From: Chitinispirillaceae bacterium
GTDB taxonomy: Bacteria > Fibrobacterota > Chitinivibrionia > Chitinivibrionales > Chitinispirillaceae
Length of the DNA: 33,684 nt
Assembly: GCA_016932075.1 (NCBI GenBank)
Contig: JAFGDP010000059.1
Coordinates: 1 to 33,684, forward strand
Reading direction: 5' to 3'
The first letter of the stretch is position 1, and every line of letters starts with the position of its first letter. The notes below the pieces were generated by a model, which was given only the letters and a program-made list of their open reading frames with translations, did not search any database and was not told where the DNA came from. The position numbers and the translations under genes were made by a program. Shown piece by piece: positions 9,599 through 17,269 of the stretch.

Positions 9599-9637
9599 TC
9601 CCCGGGACTTCCTTGTTCATCCCGTGAGGTCCCCGGT
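9599..9637 (-). repeat. GC-rich dyad in the groES leader
   Basis: On the minus strand, CCGGGGACCTC and GAAGTCCCGGGG form an imperfect 9- to 10-bp stem around a loop of about 14 bases. It lies between the predicted promoter and the groES ribosome site. It is not the CIRCE operator (TTAGCACTC-N9-GAGTGCTAA). It could be an mRNA stabiliser or heat-responsive leader structure; function unproven. Confidence 0.4.
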
Positions 9638-9661
9638 ATGGTACGGAATAAATAGCAATGG

Positions 9662-9690
9662 AAAATAGCTGTGAAAAAAAAGGAAGTCAA
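9662..9690 (-). promoter_or_regulatory. Predicted promoter of groES-groEL
   Basis: On the minus strand TTGACT (9690-9685), a 17-base spacer and TATTTT (9667-9662) give a good housekeeping-sigma pattern about 95 bases upstream of the groES start. No CIRCE element or obvious alternative heat-shock promoter is visible. Confidence 0.55.
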
Positions 9691-9721
9691 GTTTTTATGG
9701 CGCGCCATTCGAATGAAACGA

Positions 9722-9727
9722 TATAAT
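9722..9727 (+). promoter_or_regulatory. Predicted -10 element for the TPR gene
   Basis: A perfect TATAAT lies 35 bases upstream of the TPR gene start; the -35 region is poor. The divergent groES promoter lies within 60 bases of it. Confidence 0.35.
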
Positions 9728-9762
9728 TGTAGCATAAAAGGAACCTGGCCGAGGCGACGCAC

Positions 9763-10917
9763 ATGGCGCTCACATCCGCTGAAAAAAAAACCATCCAAAA
9801 AACGGTTACGCTCTCGCTTGTCGCGATGATCCTGATTATCGCGGGCACATGGTTTTTTCAGTATACACGGCACAAGAGCAAGCATGAGCGTCTCCACCGT
9901 GAGGAAACATATATAACCAGCGATAACATCATACCCCTTGACTTCACCGCGCATGCATTTGCCGCCCGGCGATTCATGGAAACGGAACAGCCGCGAAAGG
10001 CCTTGCCACACATCAAGCGAGCCCTTTCAATCAAACCAAACAACCGTACAATGCTCTATGCTCTTGCCATGGCAAGTTTTGAAGTCGGAGCATACGACCA
10101 TGCCCTCGCAGCGCTTACCCGGCTCGAACACACCGGCACCGAAGATACGCTGACCCCTAAAATTTGCGCCCTTAAAGGAATCGCGCTCTTCAATCTCGGA
10201 AGAAAAGATGAAAGCAGAGAACAGCTGGAATCATGCCTCGCACGGTTCCCGCGCTCCGCCGCGGCCGCATGCTACCTTGGTCAGATCAAAGCCATGGATG
10301 GAAAGGGGCCTGCAGATGTCCTGACGTATTTTCATCGCGCTCTGGAACTTGATTCGCTTTATGTCGAAGGGTGGTATCAGCTTGCACGATATACCATGCA
10401 ACAAGGGCAGTATAAAAACGCACGCCGGCTGCTCCTGCAGGCGCTTGAAATAGACCCCCTCCACGTTAAATGTCATTCCCGGCTGGGCATGGTCTATTAC
10501 TATCTCCGCGAATACGAGCTAGCAAAAAAATCCTATCTTACCGCCCTGGCCCTTAATCCAAGGGATTTCAACACACGATACAACCTGGGAGAACTCTATT
10601 TTTCCGCAGTAAATGACAGGGAAAAAGCGTTGCAGGAATTCACCCTCGCGCTGAAACAGAATCCCGGTCACGTCGAGGCGAATTTCAAGACAGGCCTTAT
10701 CTGCCTCCATAACAACATGGTTAAGGAGGCGGTCCGGTATTTTCGAAGAGCCCAGAAGAGTGATCCGAAAAACGTGCGGGTGCTTCTGCAACTTGCTGTT
10801 GCATATGAAAAATTGGGTGATCAGTCAGAAGCCCTTCAGACCTATAAAACAGTACTTGCGTTTGACGCGCTTAACAGCATCGCGCGACAGAAAGTAAACT
10901 ATCTTAAAGATGAATAG
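9763..10917 (+). CDS. Membrane-anchored tetratricopeptide-repeat protein
   Basis: A 384-residue protein with one N-terminal membrane segment (about residues 15-33, [18 protein letters not shown]) and then about nine TPR units filling residues 65-380, for example [33 protein letters not shown] and [19 protein letters not shown] proteins are protein-interaction scaffolds; with this topology the repeats would lie on one side of the inner membrane, probably the periplasm. The ATG follows a GAGGCG ribosome site. It is divergent from groES and shares a short control region with it. Specific partner unknown; not a recognised named family. Confidence 0.9.
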   Translation: MALTSAEKKTIQKTVTLSLVAMILIIAGTWFFQYTRHKSKHERLHREETYITSDNIIPLDFTAHAFAARRFMETEQPRKALPHIKRALSIKPNNRTMLYALAMASFEVGAYDHALAALTRLEHTGTEDTLTPKICALKGIALFNLGRKDESREQLESCLARFPRSAAAACYLGQIKAMDGKGPADVLTYFHRALELDSLYVEGWYQLARYTMQQGQYKNARRLLLQALEIDPLHVKCHSRLGMVYYYLREYELAKKSYLTALALNPRDFNTRYNLGELYFSAVNDREKALQEFTLALKQNPGHVEANFKTGLICLHNNMVKEAVRYFRRAQKSDPKNVRVLLQLAVAYEKLGDQSEALQTYKTVLAFDALNSIARQKVNYLKDE

Positions 10918-10934
10918 AACGATCGCTTTAAAAA

Positions 10935-10961
10935 TCAGCAAGATATGGCTTTCTCTGCTGA
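10935..10961 (+). terminator. Possible weak terminator after the TPR gene
   Basis: TCAGCAAGA and TCTCTGCTGA form a 9-bp stem with one bulge, 17 bases after the stop codon. The T-rich stretch begins only several bases later (AATTAATTTTATTG, then TTTTTTTT at about 10983), so this is a weak call. Confidence 0.3.
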
Positions 10962-10991
10962 CCGTAATTAATTTTATTGTTGTTTTTTTTC

Positions 10992-11020
10992 TTGACCGTC
11001 CTTCGTGTAAGATATAGAAT
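10992..11020 (+). promoter_or_regulatory. Predicted promoter of the HU-family gene
   Basis: TTGACC (10992-10997), a 17-base spacer and TAGAAT (11015-11020), with a T-run just upstream. This would give a leader of about 140 bases before the HU-family start. Confidence 0.5.
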
Positions 11021-11168
11021 TATGTACGGTTAGAGGAAATGTGTGTCCTAGTACCGGGAAGTTATTGTATCCTGATGACGAGTATCCGGCAGTTTCTGTA
11101 TACAAACCGTTCTCTATTTTCATTTATTGCGTGGGAAAGGAACCAGCTGCAGAGGGAGCAAGGATCAT

Positions 11169-11489
11169 ATGAAAAACGTCACAAAAAAAGATCTGGTTGA
11201 ACAAATCGCGGAAAAGACAGGACTTACGCAGGTCGATACCAAAATTATCGTCGAATGCTTCCTAGATTCGATCTCGCAGGCTCTGCAGCAGGGAAAGAAT
11301 ATCGAGATCCGCTGGTTCGGGCGTTTTAAAATCAAGAAGAAGCAGGCACGCCGTGCCCGTAATCCGAGGACCAATCAGTACATCGAAGTGGGTGCGGGAT
11401 ATAAACCGGTTTTTGAGGCGTCAAAAGAGCTCCGGAAACGCATTAATGATGTCGCCGGACTTCATCCTACCAAACCTACGGTCTCCTAA
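11169..11489 (+). CDS. HU/IHF-family DNA-binding protein
   Basis: A nucleoid protein that bends DNA as a dimer. The 106-residue protein starts MKNVTKKDLVEQIAEKTGLT and has the family signature in the form WFGRFKIKKKQARRARNPRTNQYIEV. The beta-arm normally carries an RNPxTG motif; here it is RNPRTN. The C-terminus extends about 10 residues past a typical HU (ending GLHPTKPTVS). The ATG at 11169 has AAGGA five bases upstream; an earlier in-frame codon at 11127 has no such site. Its stop overlaps the proC stop on the other strand. HU and IHF cannot be told apart by eye. Confidence 0.93.
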   Translation: MKNVTKKDLVEQIAEKTGLTQVDTKIIVECFLDSISQALQQGKNIEIRWFGRFKIKKKQARRARNPRTNQYIEVGAGYKPVFEASKELRKRINDVAGLHPTKPTVS

Positions 11490-12298
11490 CGCAATGCTTC
11501 AAGCTTTTCAGAGCGATCAGTAGCTGATACGACCGCTTTGATGACCGCATGCTTAAACCCATGCTGTTCAAGAACCGTAAAGGCGCTGGCCGTGGTGCCG
11601 GCCGGTGTCATGACCTTCATTTTTAGATCGTTCAGGCTTTCAATCGATGCTTCGGCCATTTTTGCGGCACCGATGACCGTCTGCAATGCGCACTCCCTGG
11701 CAATTCGTTGTGGGAGTCCGGCAACCACGCCGGCTTCAATCAGCGACTCCAGAAAGTAAAATACGTATGCCGGACCGGTCCCGGAGAGGCCGGTGACCGC
11801 ATTCATGAATTTTTCCGGCACCTGGATTGTTTTTCCGCAGGCATGGAAAATTTTGTCAGCAACCCGGGCATCCGCCTCATTGGTGTTTGCACTCATCGTA
11901 TAAACGCTCATTGCCTCATCGATAAGCGCCGGGGTATTGGGCATGACCCGGCAGATCCGGCATCCCTCAGGCAACAGTTTTTCAAGCGCAGCAATGCTTT
12001 TACCTGCTGCGATGGAGATCCAGAGTGCGCTTTTCAGACGTGCAGGATCATTGTTGAGAAGTGGCGCCAGGGCCACCTCCACATCAAACGGTTTCACCGC
12101 CAGGATAACGGCCTCGGGCAGGTTCTTTACCGCAAACCATTCCTGCGGTTCCGTCACGATGACCGAAGGATCTATTGTTTTCATCGCGTCATGATTTTTA
12201 TCCCATGCGACGATCTGTATGCTGCTGCCGTATTTCCGGCACAGACCCGCAATAAGGGCTTTTCCCATATTTCCCGTACCAAGAACGGCGATATTCAT
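11486..12298 (-). CDS. proC: Pyrroline-5-carboxylate reductase
   Basis: Catalyses the last step of proline synthesis, reducing pyrroline-5-carboxylate with NAD(P)H. The 270-residue protein opens with the Rossmann motif AVLGTGNMGKAL and contains the family segments AVKPFDV, CRVMPNTPALI and GLSGTGPAYVF, then VMTPAGTTASAF. It lies 83 bases downstream of rho on the minus strand and is probably co-transcribed. Its TAG (11488-11486) overlaps the TAA of the convergent HU-family gene (11487-11489). Confidence 0.98.
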   Translation of the reverse strand: MNIAVLGTGNMGKALIAGLCRKYGSSIQIVAWDKNHDAMKTIDPSVIVTEPQEWFAVKNLPEAVILAVKPFDVEVALAPLLNNDPARLKSALWISIAAGKSIAALEKLLPEGCRICRVMPNTPALIDEAMSVYTMSANTNEADARVADKIFHACGKTIQVPEKFMNAVTGLSGTGPAYVFYFLESLIEAGVVAGLPQRIARECALQTVIGAAKMAEASIESLNDLKMKVMTPAGTTASAFTVLEQHGFKHAVIKAVVSATDRSEKLEALR

Positions 12299-12381
12299 AT
12301 GTCCGCACCCATCAGAAAATTTGCGATCCCCTTTACCATGCCGCTGGAACAGCAGCGCCCCTCTGCCGTGGACAATTAGGA

Positions 12382-13629
12382 TCAGCTTTTCATTGCTTCC
12401 AGAAACTCTTTGTTTGTTTTGGTCCCTGAAATTTTTTCCATGAGAAATTCCATCATTTCAATTGGCGTCATGGTCGCCAGAAACTTCCGCAGAATCCACA
12501 TGCGGTTGAGTTCCTCTTCAGTAAGCAGCAGTTCTTCCTTCCGGGTTCCTGATCGCATCAGATCTATCGCCGGATAAATCCTTCGGTCCGAAATCTTGCG
12601 ATCAAGCACCAGTTCCATATTGCCGGTCCCTTTGAACTCCTCAAAAATCACCTCGTCCATGCGGCTTCCCGTTTCAATAAGCGCCGTGGCTACGACGGTA
12701 AGGCTCCCGCCATTGTCGATATTGCGCGCCGCACCGAAAAAGCGCTTCGGTTTGTAGAGCGCTTGAGAATCAACGCCCCCGGAAAGTATTCTTCCCGAGT
12801 GCGGCGCCACCGTGTTGTGGGCACGCGCCAGCCTGGTGATGGAGTCAAGCAGGATCACGACGTCACGATTGTGCTCAACCAGCCGTTTCGCCCGCTCGAT
12901 CGCCATTTCCGCGACCACCACGTGGCGTTCAGCCGGTTCATCGAACGTTGAGCTGATGATCTCGGCCTTGACCGACCGCTGCATGTCCGTCACCTCTTCG
13001 GGACGCTCGTCGATAAGCAGTACGATCAGAAAGACATCGGGGTGGTTGTGCAGAATAGCATTGGCGATGCTTTTGAGCAACACCGTTTTTCCGGTCCGCG
13101 GCGGCGCCACGATGAGACCGCGCTGCCCCTTGCCGATAGGCGTCAGGAGATTCATGATGCGCGTTGCCACATCCTTTGCGTTGTACTCAAGGTTGAAACG
13201 CGCATCGGGAAACAATGGCGTCAGATCATCGAAGTTTATTTTCTTCTTGCACTCCTCGGGGTCTTCGTAGTTGATCATTTCGACCCGCAACAGCGCGAAA
13301 TACCTCTCTGAATCCTTTGGTGGACGCACCTGGCCGGACACGGTGTCTCCGGTTTTCAGATAAAAACGCTTGATCTGAGAAGGTGAAACGTAGATATCGT
13401 CCGGACCGCTCAGGTAGCTGTTGAGCGGAGAGCGGAGAAAGCCGAACCCGTCGGGCATGATCTCCAGAACTCCTTCGGCGAACATCTGTCCGCTCTGCAC
13501 CGCCTGTGCCTGAAGAATCTTGAAAATAAGCTCCTGTCGCCGCAAATTCCTATGTTCACCGATATTCTGACTTGCAGCAACATCATTGAGCTCCGCCATT
13601 GAACATGTTTTTAATTCAGCAACATTCAT
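12382..13629 (-). CDS. rho: Transcription termination factor Rho
   Basis: Hexameric RNA helicase that releases transcripts from RNA polymerase. The 415-residue protein has the N-terminal Rho domain, the RNA-binding cold-shock fold with [13 protein letters not shown] (61-73), Walker A APPRTGKT (175-182), and [12 protein letters not shown] and [11 protein letters not shown] further on. Length is typical (E. coli Rho 419) and there is no inserted N-terminal domain. The ATG follows GGGTGGA. First gene of rho-proC. Confidence 0.98.
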   Translation of the reverse strand: MNVAELKTCSMAELNDVAASQNIGEHRNLRRQELIFKILQAQAVQSGQMFAEGVLEIMPDGFGFLRSPLNSYLSGPDDIYVSPSQIKRFYLKTGDTVSGQVRPPKDSERYFALLRVEMINYEDPEECKKKINFDDLTPLFPDARFNLEYNAKDVATRIMNLLTPIGKGQRGLIVAPPRTGKTVLLKSIANAILHNHPDVFLIVLLIDERPEEVTDMQRSVKAEIISSTFDEPAERHVVVAEMAIERAKRLVEHNRDVVILLDSITRLARAHNTVAPHSGRILSGGVDSQALYKPKRFFGAARNIDNGGSLTVVATALIETGSRMDEVIFEEFKGTGNMELVLDRKISDRRIYPAIDLMRSGTRKEELLLTEEELNRMWILRKFLATMTPIEMMEFLMEKISGTKTNKEFLEAMKS

Positions 13630-14185
13630 GCTGTATCCACCCCGGTTTGAAATTGGTTATGATTATATTGATATAGAAGAATCGATGTTGTTTTCCGGTA
13701 TACATATTACCACATTGTCAAAACGAAACGGGATACTGCACAAGCCGGCCATACACATTATACCCTCAAAATACCCTCAAAGAATCTGGAAGTTTCTGTT
13801 CACCCCTCCGGCCCAAGAATCCGGAATGAATGGAGACGCGTCTCGTTTGATTTTCAGCTACTGGATTTTTTCTCGTGAACTGACAGAGATGCGAGGTCTC
13901 TCAAAAGGAATTATAACAATAGGCAAAAGAATACTCTGGCTTAAATATGCTCTCCTGCACAGAGAAAGTCAAGCTTTTTCATCACGACCGGGCCAAACAC
14001 GCGGGATTCGTTTTTTACGGTGAATCGGAACACGGCCGGATTGTATCACCTTCGGCACCACTGAACGTCCGTCCTTTTTTCTGACGTTCTGCGCTCCAGG
14101 AAACCGATCCCCTGACCACAAGGTGATATGAGCACGACCGCATGCTGGAAATACTATGGCTGCAAAAAGCAGCGGCGGGAATACG
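13630..14185. other. Non-coding gap between the deacetylase-like gene and rho
   Basis: A 556-base gap without a convincing gene. It holds a perfect 11-bp tandem duplication (ATACCCTCAAA at 13760-13770 and 13771-13781), a 7-bp inverted repeat GAACGTC/GACGTTC around 14063-14090, and the predicted -10 element of rho. A plus-strand frame covering 13586-14023 starts inside rho and resembles no known protein. Confidence 0.5.
13662..13667 (-). promoter_or_regulatory. Predicted -10 element of rho
   Basis: The minus strand reads a perfect TATAAT at 13667-13662, 32 bases upstream of the rho ATG. The hexamer 17 bases further up (CAACAT) is a poor -35. A TTGACA at 13721-13716 is too far from it to be its partner. 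Confidence 0.3.
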
Positions 14186-15508
14186 TCAGAAATTGTCCCA
14201 CGGCATGCGGAGCGTTCTTCCGTTTACTAGATGAAGTTCGATGATTAAATGCGATTGCGGACACCGTGATGACAGCCGTATAGAATCGATTCCCGGCTTA
14301 AGTCTCTTCCTAAGGACCGTTTTCCCGCGAAAATCAGTAACCGACACAAGAGTTACTTCCGGAGAACCTTTTTTCAAATACAGCGTACCATTGGACAGCA
14401 GCAGACCCTCATATCCGGCTATCCGTTTTCCCTCGTCAGATTTGATGCTTTTAAAAAAAGGCGTTTCCGGCTGCACGTCCCCCGTAAGAAGGGTACGAAC
14501 ATGGTTCTCGGCGCACTGTATCAGGCCCGTGAATGTATACGGTTTGGAACCGGAATCCATGTATCCGCCTTCCAGTATCGAAACGATACGGCCATGTCCG
14601 CACTCTGCGGCAAGATCCATGAGTTTCTTGGTGAGGAGTGAATACCCTCGCGCAGTCAGACCGAGCCCTCCCATGATGTCGAACCGCTTGCTGTCGAATC
14701 CGCAGCAGACGATAATAAGATCCGGGCCGAACTGCCTGGCAAGCGGCAGCAGTTCCTGCTCCCACTCCTCAAGAAAACCTTCATTCCCTGAGGCTTCGTT
14801 CATTAGACCGTGCCTGTTCTCGTCCCCTCCCGAATAAAAAGAACCGGAACAGGTATCGTAGAACATGATGGCAGGATTGCCTTTGATAAGCGCCTCAGTA
14901 CCGTTGCCGTGATGATAATCCCAGTCGACAATAAGCACCCGTTCGATATCGTCCGGATAGGAATCGAGGGCATACCGGGTAGCGATAACAGCATTCGCAA
15001 AACAGCAGTACCCATAGGTATAGCCAAGGTTGGTCTGATGATGACCGGGAGGCCGGATATTGCAGAACGCGTTGTGAATCGTCCCTTCACAAACGTCACG
15101 CACCGCCCCCAGAACATGCGCGACCGCCAGATCCGCGATGACCCCGATTCGTTCAGTTGCACCGTTGGCCTCATTGACCGGAATCAGATGGATCCCGCTG
15201 ATATGTTTTGGCGAATGGACCTTGGCGATATATGCTTCGGGATCGGATTCCGGGGTTACCGGGCTGCAGGCGGTAATCAAATTTTTTTCAAGAAGCTGTT
15301 GGTGAATCCACGTGACACGCTGCGGCACCTCGACGGAGTTCTGAAAATAGGAGGCAAACCGTGCATCATACGCATATCCTGTATGGTATTTGGCCTCAAC
15401 CGAACTGCCCAGAGAAAATTTTCCTAAAAGCGGCGCGGTGACAACAATGCCTGCTGCACCGTGCGAAAGGTTCACCAGGAAACGGCGACGGGTAATGTGT
15501 GGCGCCAT
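14186..15508 (-). CDS. Tat-exported histone-deacetylase-fold amidohydrolase with C-terminal tail
   Basis: A 440-residue protein from the ATG at 15508 (AAAAGG upstream); the frame extends further but without support. T7-R-R-R-F-L plus a hydrophobic stretch is a twin-arginine signal, so folded export is likely. Residues about 40-350 form the HDAC/acetylpolyamine amidohydrolase fold: RPPGHH at 152-157, zinc ligands D197 and H199 in DWDYHHGNG, D272 in GFDS, and Y316 in GGY. The enzyme would remove an acyl group from an amine; substrate unknown. Residues about 365-440 form an extra domain with DFRGKTVL and a closing beta-strand like a type IX sorting tail. It lies 101 bases downstream of two secreted peptidases. 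Export suggests an extracellular or periplasmic substrate, not histones or AcuC-type regulation. Confidence 0.88.
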   Translation of the reverse strand: MAPHITRRRFLVNLSHGAAGIVVTAPLLGKFSLGSSVEAKYHTGYAYDARFASYFQNSVEVPQRVTWIHQQLLEKNLITACSPVTPESDPEAYIAKVHSPKHISGIHLIPVNEANGATERIGVIADLAVAHVLGAVRDVCEGTIHNAFCNIRPPGHHQTNLGYTYGYCCFANAVIATRYALDSYPDDIERVLIVDWDYHHGNGTEALIKGNPAIMFYDTCSGSFYSGGDENRHGLMNEASGNEGFLEEWEQELLPLARQFGPDLIIVCCGFDSKRFDIMGGLGLTARGYSLLTKKLMDLAAECGHGRIVSILEGGYMDSGSKPYTFTGLIQCAENHVRTLLTGDVQPETPFFKSIKSDEGKRIAGYEGLLLSNGTLYLKKGSPEVTLVSVTDFRGKTVLRKRLKPGIDSIRLSSRCPQSHLIIELHLVNGRTLRMPWDNF

Positions 15509-15553
15509 GACGCAACCTTTTAAAACGAAATGTGTATGGGTACAAAATAAATA

Positions 15554-15589
15554 TACCAAACGGCCCTGAAGATATCCATGGAAGGCCGT
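15554..15589 (-). terminator. Possible terminator of the first papain-like peptidase gene
   Basis: On the minus strand ACGGCC and GGCCGT (15589-15584 and 15565-15560) form a 6-bp stem, followed by TTTGGTATATTTATTTTG. It lies 20 bases past the stop codon at 15610. The U-run is interrupted, so readthrough into the deacetylase-like gene is possible. Confidence 0.4.
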
Positions 15590-15609
15590 CAGGCATATCC
15601 GCACCTATC

Positions 15610-17199
15610 CTACATGATATGTATTTTGCCGGTCCAGGCCATTCCCTCTGCGGTACGCGCTTTGATGATGTACATCCCCGTCTTCAGGCCGCAGGGCAGC
15701 TGGATCCACGGTGAAGGGGCGTCTGACCGGAAAAGGGCAACCGTTTTGCCCTGCATGTCAATCAGTGACAGTTCTCGCACGCAGACAAGCGGCACCGATA
15801 CCTGTATCACGCCGTTGCTTCGGCGCACCGTGGCTGTCCGCGGTGCGGCATGGCTGCTGTTAGCAGGATACACTGACGTGCTGAGGGTCGTCGCAACACC
15901 AATATAGGTCGTCGAGGCAATGGAGACATTCGACTGCGTGGATCTGGTCTCCCGTGCCGTGGAGCCGGCGGTATAATCCATGAGCGACAGGGAATTGACA
16001 CTCCCGGTCCCTCCCCGTGAAGTGACGATTAAAAAGAACTTTGCCTCCCTTGCGCCGGCAATTGAATCGAGAAGATCGGAAACGTCAAGCCCGATTTCAA
16101 TGGTCGATGACAGGTTCTGACCGCACATCGGCAGGGCGCCTCCGGCATAGTTGAACTGATGCTTGAACGTCCGTCTGATCGTGGGCGTTGCTGCAGTCTG
16201 ATTCGGCGCGACACCCACCGACAGGGCGATCTGATTTCGTTGAGGATGAGTGATGGAAGCCTTGAGCGCCATTTTGGGCTTGTAGCTCGCCCTGGCTTTG
16301 ATGATGCAGACCCGGTTGGCGTTCCCGATGCCGCCCTGGGAAGCCGGATTGGCGAGATGCCGGTAGGGGCAGTAATAAAATCCCCTATCACCAAATGAGG
16401 TGCCCCAGGAATTGGCCATATAAAGAGCGCCGACCTCCCAGTCTTTCAGGTCAACCCGCCCGTCATTATTCTGGTCTACATCGTTGGTGAAACGTCCGTC
16501 CCTGTTGAAATCATATCTGACGCTGTCGTCGTATCCCACAATCGTCTGCCCATGGTCGCCGGTGGCTCCGTACCTCACCATGATGCTGCGGCCCGACTGG
16601 TGTCCGGAAGGGATGGTGCTGAGCTGCCATCCTGATGCGCCGCAGCCGAAATTGCCAACGCCGCCGTTTTCGGAACCTTCGCCATGGTCATAAAGCCACT
16701 GTTTGAGCTTTGCCAGCCCGTCTGACGCCAGCATATTTATCGTATCAATTTCCTCCACGCGGTTCTGCATGGCACGGTACCAGAGATCATAGCCGTTCAG
16801 CCACTTATAGCCGGAGATCGAAGCGCCGCCGTAATCGGCCGTACTGGGAATGCCGTTTTCCTTGACGATATTCAGCGCGTCGACGTACATATGGCTTGTT
16901 CCGTTCCGGGAGCTTCCATCATTGAGAAAATGATAGGTGAACGCGTACGGGTACTGGTTGGCCGAGGTACTGGCCGCGGAGTTCCTCGCACGGTTCATTG
17001 CATAGGTAAAATTGTAGCCGATTCCGTTCGCATTGCCGCAACTCGACCCCTCCTGGCTGACGACCGGCGGGAAAAACTGCTTGGTGCTGTTGTTTACGCT
17101 TGCCGGCACGCGGGACGTGAGCGTGATCGGAATCTCGGAGTAAACGGTAACAGCGATGATGGTCATCAGGCAGGCAAGTTTAATGATAGTGCCTTTCAT
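15610..17199 (-). CDS. Secreted papain-like (C1) cysteine peptidase with calcium-loop insert and sorting tail
   Basis: The 529-residue protein has a signal peptide (1-21). The catalytic pattern fits the papain family: Q49 and C54 in SQEGSSCGNANG, H216 in GDHGQTIVGY, and N263 in MANSWGTSFGDRGF. Between H216 and N263 lie two acidic loops. D242-Q-N-N-D-G-R-V-D-L-K-D253 is a perfect 12-residue EF-hand/dockerin loop; D230-F-N-R-D-G is a less regular one. Residues about 300-440 form a predicted beta-sandwich shared with the next gene. The last 65 residues (SLIDMQGKTV ... GMYIIKA ... GKIHI) match the style of the type IX secretion sorting domain. It follows its paralogue by 70 bases. Start: ATG after AAAGGGATT. 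A secreted endopeptidase is likely; substrate unknown. Confidence 0.88.
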   Translation of the reverse strand: MKGTIIKLACLMTIIAVTVYSEIPITLTSRVPASVNNSTKQFFPPVVSQEGSSCGNANGIGYNFTYAMNRARNSAASTSANQYPYAFTYHFLNDGSSRNGTSHMYVDALNIVKENGIPSTADYGGASISGYKWLNGYDLWYRAMQNRVEEIDTINMLASDGLAKLKQWLYDHGEGSENGGVGNFGCGASGWQLSTIPSGHQSGRSIMVRYGATGDHGQTIVGYDDSVRYDFNRDGRFTNDVDQNNDGRVDLKDWEVGALYMANSWGTSFGDRGFYYCPYRHLANPASQGGIGNANRVCIIKARASYKPKMALKASITHPQRNQIALSVGVAPNQTAATPTIRRTFKHQFNYAGGALPMCGQNLSSTIEIGLDVSDLLDSIAGAREAKFFLIVTSRGGTGSVNSLSLMDYTAGSTARETRSTQSNVSIASTTYIGVATTLSTSVYPANSSHAAPRTATVRRSNGVIQVSVPLVCVRELSLIDMQGKTVALFRSDAPSPWIQLPCGLKTGMYIIKARTAEGMAWTGKIHIM

Positions 17200-17269
17200 G
17201 TGAGGAATCCCTTTCTTTTTTGTAATTGTGTTTATATGAATTGGCCCTCAAATGTTCGTTGAAATCATG

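Noticed and set aside
9568..9762. CIRCE heat-shock operator upstream of groES
   Set aside because: No GAGTGCTAA or TTAGCACTC half-site is present; only a different GC-rich dyad is there.
9568..10011. Upstream extension of groES
   Set aside because: GroES is about 95 residues, the strong ribosome site sits just before 9567, and the extension is antisense to the TPR gene.
13586..14023. Plus-strand reading frame of 145 codons upstream of rho
   Set aside because: It starts antisense inside rho, has no ribosome site and resembles no protein.
15509..15604. Upstream extension of the deacetylase-like gene
   Set aside because: The Tat signal begins at the 15508 ATG, which has a ribosome site; the extension would bury the signal.
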